A stretch of DNA of 64,000 nt from Eucommia ulmoides (lineage: Eukaryota > Streptophyta > Magnoliopsida > Garryales > Eucommiaceae): assembly GCA_016647705.1 (NCBI GenBank), contig CM028334.1, forward strand, positions 2,294,001 to 2,358,000, written 5' to 3'. The notes under the pieces were generated by a model, which was not told the origin of the DNA, did not search any database, and saw only the letters and a list, made by a program, of their open reading frames with translations. The position numbers and the translations under genes are program-made. The first letter of the stretch is position 1, and the number at the start of each line of letters is the position of its first letter. Positions 57,418 to 64,000 of the stretch are shown piece by piece.

Positions 57418-59358
57418 ATGGATATAACGGCGCATTTAATCAACTGGTGGAATACTTGGGGTCTACCAATGTCTATCATCCTCAGTCTTCTACTTCAAGT
57501 TTTTCTAGGTCTAATTGCACCTTTGAGAAGGAGAAGGCAAGAAAAACTGGTCAAACTGCTGATTTGGTCAGCCTACTTGCTTGCAGACTGGATTGCAGTC
57601 TTTGCCATTGGATTGCTTTCCTCTTCTAGCCAAGGTGACAGTTCCTCTGAAGCAACTAAAACGAAGAACAACATCCAAGCATTTTGGTGTCCCTTCTTGC
57701 TGCTGCATCTCGGTGGCCCAGACACCATAACTGCTTTTGCTCGGGAGGATAATGAGTTGTGGCTGAGACATGCCATTTCACTTGTTTACCAGCTTATTTC
57801 ATCTGCTTACATTCTCTTCAGAGCTGTCGCCAACAACCACCTTTTTGTCCCAACAATTCTCATGCTAGTGGTCGCCATCATCAAATACTTTGAGCGTACA
57901 TGTGCTTTTTATCTTGCAAGTTTCAATCGTCTCCGAAGTTCTTATCTGCAAGACTCTGGTCAAGATCCAGTCCTTGAGATGGAACAACTCTTCCATGACT
58001 CAATTGATTTTACCAACTACAAACATGTCGTGGTTTCAGCATATATTTTCTTCAAATTTAAGATTGGAGGAACGCTTGCTGGTTGTGCTTCATCCAAGAG
58101 CAGGAAAAGGGCCCGAGAACTTTTCGGGAGGAGGAGTGCCAAAGAGGTCTTTACTGTAATAGAAAAGGAGCTCCGGTTCACGTATGAATTACTCTACACC
58201 AAGGCTAGGGTTGTGCACACCAAAATTGGGTACCCATTTCGCTTCCTTTGCTTATGTTTAGTTTTGGCGTCATTTCTTATTTTTTCTTTGGAGGAAAAGC
58301 GTGGTCTTGAAAAGTTAGATGTCATCCTCACCTACACTTTACTAATTGCTGCCCTGAGCATGGAAGTAATTACAATCACCACACTTATTTTCTCAAATTG
58401 GACTATTGCCACCCTCCCATGGAATACTGCAAATTTGATCATTTCAAAAGTTCTCTCCACCTTTCACCTGTTCATGAATGCACACAACTGGCCTGCATCC
58501 ATCTCACAGTATAATTTGATTGGCTCCTGCCGAGCGAGAAGTCGACGCCCAAAATGGGTGCAAAAGATTCTCGAGCATTCTCAGTTTCTTGAAGGTCTCC
58601 TTGATGGGATACAAATTCAGTCCCACAAGTCGGTCTCTGAAGAGCTTATGCTTTTCATTTTTCAAGAGATGAAAAGAAAAACTGAAGATGTTGCAGGGGG
58701 CCCGGATGGATTGAATCCAAACTTGGTTTTTAGCAAGGGTTATTGGGCAATCGCAGGAGAAGGTTGTGAAGAAAAACTTGCTTGGGCCATGCCGACTGAA
58801 TTCGATAATTGCCTTCTAACATGGCATATCGCCACTGAAATTTGTTATCAAGTTACCACCACCAGTGATAAAAGAAATGCCAGTCTGAGGGAGGATCATC
58901 GCCAATTCTCTAAGCAACTTTCTGACTATATTATATCTCTTATGGTCATGCAGCCAAACTTAATGGCAGCAATTATAAACATAGGGAAAACTAGATATAA
59001 AGAAACATATGAAGAGGTCATGAGAAACTTCCAATCAGAATCAAAATCCAAACTCCAACAATCATCTGAAGCTTGTAAGATCCTGCTTTCTCAGAAAAGC
59101 TCAGAATTTAGACCTACTACAAATGGCATATCTTGTCTGCCTAATGGGTGTCGTCTGGCTAGAGAGCTGATGGAGTTAACCGATGAAAAGAGATGGATGG
59201 TAATGAGCCGAGTATGGGTGGAAATGATGTGCTATATGGCAAATACCTGCTCAGGACGTGTCCATGCCCAACAATTAAGTAAAGGTGGTGAGCTTCTTAC
59301 ATTCATTTGGTTACTTCTCTCTCACATGGGATTGAGCATCTGGGATGATATGGATTAA
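57418..59358 (+). CDS. DUF4220/DUF594 multi-pass membrane protein, intact
   Basis: A single exon of 646 codons. Hydrophobic segments at about residues 16-34, 48-67, 117-136 and 143-157, and a second group near 275-325, indicate a multi-pass membrane protein. Residues 94-115 carry the DUF4220 signature (LHLGGPDTITAFAREDNELW). The cytosolic stretch contains RRPKWVQ and the LTWHIATEICYQ block, and the C-terminus (WVEMMCYMANTCSG, GGELLTFIWLLLSHMGL) is DUF594. Plant genomes hold many single-exon copies in clusters; the function is not known. The start is the first ATG in frame and gives a hydrophobic N-terminus, as is usual. A decayed paralogue lies at 46470-52797 on the same strand, so the pair probably arose by local duplication. 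Confidence 0.95.
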   Translation: MDITAHLINWWNTWGLPMSIILSLLLQVFLGLIAPLRRRRQEKLVKLLIWSAYLLADWIAVFAIGLLSSSSQGDSSSEATKTKNNIQAFWCPFLLLHLGGPDTITAFAREDNELWLRHAISLVYQLISSAYILFRAVANNHLFVPTILMLVVAIIKYFERTCAFYLASFNRLRSSYLQDSGQDPVLEMEQLFHDSIDFTNYKHVVVSAYIFFKFKIGGTLAGCASSKSRKRARELFGRRSAKEVFTVIEKELRFTYELLYTKARVVHTKIGYPFRFLCLCLVLASFLIFSLEEKRGLEKLDVILTYTLLIAALSMEVITITTLIFSNWTIATLPWNTANLIISKVLSTFHLFMNAHNWPASISQYNLIGSCRARSRRPKWVQKILEHSQFLEGLLDGIQIQSHKSVSEELMLFIFQEMKRKTEDVAGGPDGLNPNLVFSKGYWAIAGEGCEEKLAWAMPTEFDNCLLTWHIATEICYQVTTTSDKRNASLREDHRQFSKQLSDYIISLMVMQPNLMAAIINIGKTRYKETYEEVMRNFQSESKSKLQQSSEACKILLSQKSSEFRPTTNGISCLPNGCRLARELMELTDEKRWMVMSRVWVEMMCYMANTCSGRVHAQQLSKGGELLTFIWLLLSHMGLSIWDDMD

Positions 59359-59949
59359 TCACATTGCCCCTAGTAGTTAAGGAAGGGATTTATGTTTCTA
59401 ATAAAGAAAGGAAGAAGGTATGGCACAGAATGGTCGGTGGTCATATGATAGTCATATACAGTTTCGAATAATATTTGCTCTTGCTGTAATTGAACTACAA
59501 CCATTTTTAGCAAACATGAAAGGAGAGAAAATGTAAGTTTTTAAAGTCAATATGCTATTGTGTCTTTTCTACAAAAAAATGCTCATTATGAATTCACTAG
59601 TCATTGCACTTCATTTATTTTAATTTCTCTCTAAATATCTCAAACTTAAGAGATAAAGAATCCCTCTACTTCTCCCACTTTATTTATGTTCTCTTATAAC
59701 ATTGATAATATCATCCTAAGATATTCCGTTACTAAACTCACTTTATACATATAAGCTACAAAGAATTGAGAATAACCGACTCTTCTCCACCTCGCCGGCG
59801 CATGTGGCCTTTAGTCCATTTGGAATACACAAAATAGAAATGGGAAACTACCAGTAAATTCTCAGGTTTGGTAGTATCATGTAGGTCCTCTTAAGTTTTC
59901 AAAATATCCGTGACCTCCTACAGTGATATATCACAAGCTATAAGGGATG
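59359..59949. other. 3' flank of the DUF4220 gene
   Basis: No further gene or known repeat is recognised. Confidence 0.45.
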
Positions 59950-60595
59950 TGACCAAAATGAAAGCTATAGATCAATTTATTAACTAATCCTAAAACTATG
60001 CGGAGCAGAAAACAAGAGAATAAAACAGTTCTTCCAGGGTTCTATGACTAAACATCTTAGAATCAATCCTTAACTGGAGTGATCCTTTCCCCATTTCTCA
60101 GTTATGATGTAAATGTTTCTAGAGTTTGATTTCTTAAGTAGGAGCCATTTTGTGCTCATGACAATTGGGATTCCGGATCATTTAACGTGCCACCCTCTCC
60201 ACATAGAAAAACCAATGTTCAGGCTCGAATTGCAGTTTCCACTTTTGTACCGTCCTTGAAATTGTAATTCGAATGTCACGGTAGCAAACAATTTCTAATA
60301 CTGAATCAAACGGAAAGCTATAGATTTCATGAAAATCTCAAAAAGAAGTAACAATTTGACCGTAAGGCAAACGACCATTAACACACACTAAAATCAAAGT
60401 AAGGCCACAGAAATTATCGATTACCGGAGCGAAACCGATGAAGCTGTGGACGCTGCAGAGTTTGCTGAACCATTCCTGGATGAAGTGCGAGGTATCTTGG
60501 AGAATGTTGGGGGGAGAGAGAGAGAGAGAGAGATCACCACCAGGCTATGAATGAACTCTCGAGCGATCGAAGCTTCAACGCTCGAATCTAGATGC
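59950..60595 (-). pseudogene. Orphan duplicate of DCN1-like promoter, exon 1 and start of intron 1
   Basis: It matches 41370-41900 through intron 1 (ACTAAAATCAAAG), the donor (CGATTACCGGAGCGAAA on the plus strand), exon 1 and the leader (GAACTCTCGAGCGATCGAAG). The exon copy at about 60430-60492 reads PRTSSRNGSANSAASTASS on the minus strand. The start codon is changed from ATG to ATA, and an 11-base loss lies before the donor, whose GT is kept. No other DCN1-like exon follows, so it cannot make the protein. Confidence 0.85.
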
Positions 60596-60699
60596 CATAA
60601 AGCGACTGATTGTCAGAGAAATAATTTGGAAACGAATTTGGAAAATGGAGGGGTGAGGAGTGGCGTGAATATGATATTTTTATTATTAATATTTTTTTT

Positions 60700-60855
60700 A
60701 CAGTAAGCGCCCGGATCAATTTACGCACATCTTCGCTAATCACGACGGGACGATCTAGATGACGCATTTTCCCACATCCATGTGGTGTAATCAAGATTAA
60801 ATTTAATATTTTAATTTTTTAAAGAAAGTTATTTTCGTTGACAAGGAAAACGGAC
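60700..60855 (-). mobile_element. tRNA-derived SINE, copy 7 (diverged)
   Basis: The complement of GCGCCCGGATCAATTTACGC, TCTTCGCTAATCACG, ATTTTCCCACATCCATGTGG and AAGATTAAATTTAATATTTT matches the SINE family with many changes. Confidence 0.5.
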
Positions 60856-60940
60856 ATCCTTAAAAAAACTGGAATGCTTTCTCTTGCTCTAATCTCCAAC
60901 GATTGTCCCTGGTTTTAAAAATGAGTGATTGCCCTTCTTT

Positions 60941-61068
60941 GATCCTTACTGCCCAACCAGAGAGCAGACAGCTAATGCGTTCAGCTTATTGAATAGGGTT
61001 CTATGGTCGGTCCGTGAGCCTTGGATGCCGAAGGCGTCATTGGGGCGATCTCGTAGTTCCTACTGGGA
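60941..61068 (+). other. Probable plastid DNA insertion (NUPT)
   Basis: GATCCTTACTGCCCAACCAG, GAGCAGACAGCTAATGCGTT, TATGGTCGGTCCGTGAGCC and GGGCGATCTCGTAGTTCCTA resemble, from memory, the plastid rRNA-operon spacer region (rrn16-trnI-trnA). It is GC-richer than its surroundings. The identification is recalled, not searched. Confidence 0.45.
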
Positions 61069-62497
61069 CCTTTCTTTATTTGCAAAAAATGGGATTTGGC
61101 TCTTTTTTCTTTGATAGTCCGAACTTCATCAGCGGACCTGAATACACCGGTCTTTTGGGAATTCTCTCATTGTCAATCAGACTAACATTTATTGGGTTGC
61201 TCCACATTCTAATATTATTAGAGGTAGATTCATCACTTATAGTGCATTTGTTTGGGTGTAAAAAAAAATAAATAAGAAAATGAAAAGAAAAAAAAGGATA
61301 AAAATAAATAAATACTTGTTTGATATGGATCGAGAATAGGAGAAAAAAATAGGAAGAAAAATGCACAATTTCCTAAACAATTTTTTTTCCTCTGCTAATT
61401 TGGCAAAAAAAAAAAAATAAGGCAGAGTTTTGCAAAAAATGAATTACAGTCATACTTTTGATAATAAAATTTTTACTTTATTTTTAGTGAGTAAAATAGT
61501 AAATTATAATAAAGTGAATTTTTTTTTCTTAATCAAACAACACTGGAGAAAAAAAAAAATCACACTAAATACAAATATTATCCTTTTATTTTTTTTTCAC
61601 TTCTCTTTTTCTTCCTCTCAACCAAACATACCTTTATTCATACTTTACATTACATTTTATAAAAAAAAAATGATTTATTCATAAAAAAAGTCCTTAAAGT
61701 TACGATTCAAAAACAGAAAAAGATAATATAAATAAATATTAATAAAATAACTAAAAGTAAATTGTAAATAATTTTATGAATTTATTTAAAGAACAAAGCA
61801 TTAAAAATTACTTATATTTTTTAACCTAAACTTTTACCCTAGCGGTTATCTAGCGTGCTTCTAATGAGAGGTCTAGTGTTAAAAAAAATTTCCAAACCAA
61901 TTGTTTAAAAAACATAAAAAAATCACTTACTTTGCCATATAATAGTAGTTTTCACTATCATACCGCATCAATTTGAAGTTTGCAAATTAGTTGGTCGCCT
62001 GTAAAGTTATAAGATTTTATCTAAAACTTATAAGATATCAAATTAAAGATACAAGTTTAGTTAAGGTATAAAGTTTTAAATTTACAAGGTGATCTATAGG
62101 TAATTACAAGATGAAAAAATAATGGTGACACTGGTTTAAAATTCTAGTGACACCAGTTTAATATTAGGATATACATTACAGATAGTAATCCATCTAATTA
62201 GTTATGTATCTTTTTGATAATTTTACGATTTTGTTGAAATAATTGGGATCTAATTTAAAAAAAAAAGAAAGCGCAAAACTTGAAATTGAATTAGTGTTCC
62301 ACAATTATTTTTAAATTAGGCAATAGAATTTGGTTCAATTGACAAATATAATAAAATATGTAAATAAATTTACGATTGAGTAGAAAAATTAAGGACTAAT
62401 TTATAAATATTATTTTTGTCAATTGGATTTGGTTGTAAAATGAAAATTTAGGAGGAACTCCCTGATATTATTTCAAATGTATTTTCCAAATGGACTG
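61069..62497. other. AT-rich intergenic sequence
   Basis: No gene is recognised. 61240-61640 has a TTTGTTTGGGTG start and a CTCAACCAAACATACC end, which would fit another TIR element of about 380 bp, but the arms are short. Confidence 0.4.
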
Positions 62498-62632
62498 ATG
62501 ACCACAGACAGCGACGTGCCGACATCCGCCGGAGGCAGCGGAGGAAGAGCCGAGCAACCACCGCAAACCGATGGTCAGATATTGATGGCGAAGGTACAGA
62601 AGCTGATGCTCAGAATCACTTCCAATCCCGAG
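62498..62632 (+). CDS. First coding exon of an unidentified gene running right
   Basis: ATG at 62498 opens 45 codons (MTTDSDVPTSAGGSGGRAEQ, ILMAKVQKLMLRITSNPE) ending exactly at a GAG|GTATCT donor. The segment is GC-richer than its AT-rich flanks. The KVQKLMXXITSNPE phrase resembles the N-terminus of small conserved plant proteins that continue with PNPKVLHALASIL-like sequence (recalled, name uncertain). The next exon is not in the window; a Copia element occupies the intron from about 62923. An in-frame ATG is not available further upstream: the ATG at 62490 is in another frame and stops at once. Confidence 0.6.
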
Positions 62633-62922
62633 GTATCTAAAATCTAGCCCGAACATGTCTTCCATGCCCCAATCTCAATCCTCCACAACCGAAGAATCGA
62701 GGCATTTTCGCTCATTCTATCTTCTTGCATGTTAGATTTCCTGAATCAATTATGTTTTTTAACTTGTTGGATCTGTGATATTTTGAACTGTTAAGTATTT
62801 TCCGAATTTTCAGTAATTGTTATTGCGCCGCATGAATGGGAGGATGACTTTCTTTTTTCTCGATTCTTTCTGGATTATTTGTATAATCAGATTAATAAGG
62901 AAATATCTCGAGATGATTATCT

Positions 62923-64000
62923 GTTAGAATAATTGAGAGATATAATATTGGGGGAAACTATGAGATATTCGTGTTCATACGTGTGAAGGCCATGTACTAT
63001 AGAGACCTATAGAGATATAGGTAATTATTAGAGTTTGGTCTATTGGACTCTAGGTGACCTAGTGGGCCAAGTTCTATATATACATATATCAGCATCACTT
63101 CTCAAACTCCAGGTGGTGAGGCGAACATGAATTTCAGTTTGAAAATCGAAGTGTGAAAGCGTTTGGTTGGATGAGGCTTAGTAAAAATATCTGCGGTTTG
63201 ATCAACAAAGCTGACTGAGTGAAGACCAAGGGGAGTGATCTGATGCTGTAGGAGGGTGGGTCACAGAAAGAGCCAAGGTAGGATTGTTAAACGCATGGGA
63301 AGCTTCAGGGATGGCCGGTGAATCTGGAGGGGCTAGATCAACTGGAAGTTTCTTGAGTAGGCTCGGAGGTCCCTGGAAAAAAATCCTTAGGGAACAAATC
63401 AAGAGATAGATCAGTAAGACATCAGGAGTTAACAATGGATGATGTATCAAACGGGTGCATGGAAGAAAACATGATGTTCCTAAAAGCCGACATGATGAGA
63501 GATACGAAAAGTTTTAGAGATGGGTTCCCAACACCAATATCCTTTATGTCAATTTTATATTCTAGAAAACAATATAGGGGAGCCCTTGATTCTAACTTTT
63601 TGTGTTTATGTAGTTTGAGAAGAACAAAACAAGCACGACAGAAAATTTTGAGAGGAGTAAGTGGGAGGGTTACTGAAAAGACATTCATATGATGACTGAT
63701 GCTTAATTGTTGCGGAAGGATACAATTTATAGTATATATTGTGGTTAGGGAGACTTCACCCTAAAAGTGCTCATAATGGGATGGAAAGATGAGTAGGGCA
63801 CGAACTATGTCAAGAATGTATTTATATTTGTGTTTGGCTCGTCCATTTTGTTGGGAGATTCCAAGACATGAGCAATGAGGTTGCTTGCCATTTTTGTGAA
63901 ACATGTTCAGGAAGGCATGATCCTTGTACTTTATTACATTATCTGAACAAAAAACTGAAATATTTACAGAAAATTAAGTTTTGACCATGGAAACTGTTTT
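62923..64000 (-). mobile_element. Copia LTR retrotransposon, degraded, running off the right edge
   Basis: Minus strand. Terminal-repeat-like sequence begins near 62923 (TGTTAGAATAATTGAGAGAT). Parts recognised leftwards to rightwards are the RNase H end (VDQTADIFTKPHPTKRFH), proline-rich linker (LAPPDSPAIPEASHAF) and integrase (QQNGRAKHKYKYILDIVRAL). It is badly broken, with many breaks, and old. It sits in the first intron of the gene starting at 62498. Confidence 0.75.

Overview
The window is nuclear DNA from a flowering plant, most likely a eudicot. It is AT-rich, its genes have many GT-AG introns, and the proteins match plant-only families (FDM/SGS3-like, NIP aquaporin, QALGGH zinc finger, DUF4220). 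Most of the rest is transposon debris: Copia and TRIM elements, tRNA-derived SINEs, LINE ends, and many small terminal-inverted-repeat (TIR) elements. All names rest on recalled family sequences and on splice-phase checks done by eye; no database was searched.

Host genes from left to right. (1) A minus-strand FDM1-like gene of RNA-directed DNA methylation (coding 1123-3600, 5' leader exon near 4884-5105) runs off the left edge before its XH domain. (2) A plus-strand NIP6;1-type aquaporin (15476-21713, five exons) has introns packed with TIR elements. (3) A plus-strand single-exon C2H2 zinc-finger repressor (27574-28326) carries two EAR-type motifs. (4) A minus-strand DCN1-like cullin-neddylation gene (33789-41824, nine exons) holds a Copia element in intron 1 and a satellite array in intron 2. 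(5) A broken DUF4220/DUF594 gene (46470-52797) is split by a Copia element. (6) An intact DUF4220/DUF594 membrane-protein gene lies at 57418-59358. (7) A first exon at 62498-62632 is followed by a degraded Copia element, and the rest of that gene is off the right edge.

Between the genes are TIR elements (some nested in one another), one long-TIR Mutator-like element, seven copies of a tRNA-derived SINE, three TRIMs of one family, a 25S rRNA fragment, a probable plastid DNA fragment, and several minisatellites, one of them palindromic.

The most unusual structure is the Copia element at 47077-52380. It has a clean 5-bp target-site duplication (GTGAA), but its terminal repeats face each other instead of running in the same direction. 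The inner end of the right repeat is fused to the gag start at a CCATGG palindrome, and the same fusion recurs in a second fragment at 52791-53115. Next in interest are an orphan copy of the DCN1-like promoter and first exon at about 59950-60595, with a lost start codon but a kept splice donor, and a palindromic minisatellite at 12325-13070. The genes show no operon-like or pathway link; this is an ordinary gene neighbourhood crowded by repeats.
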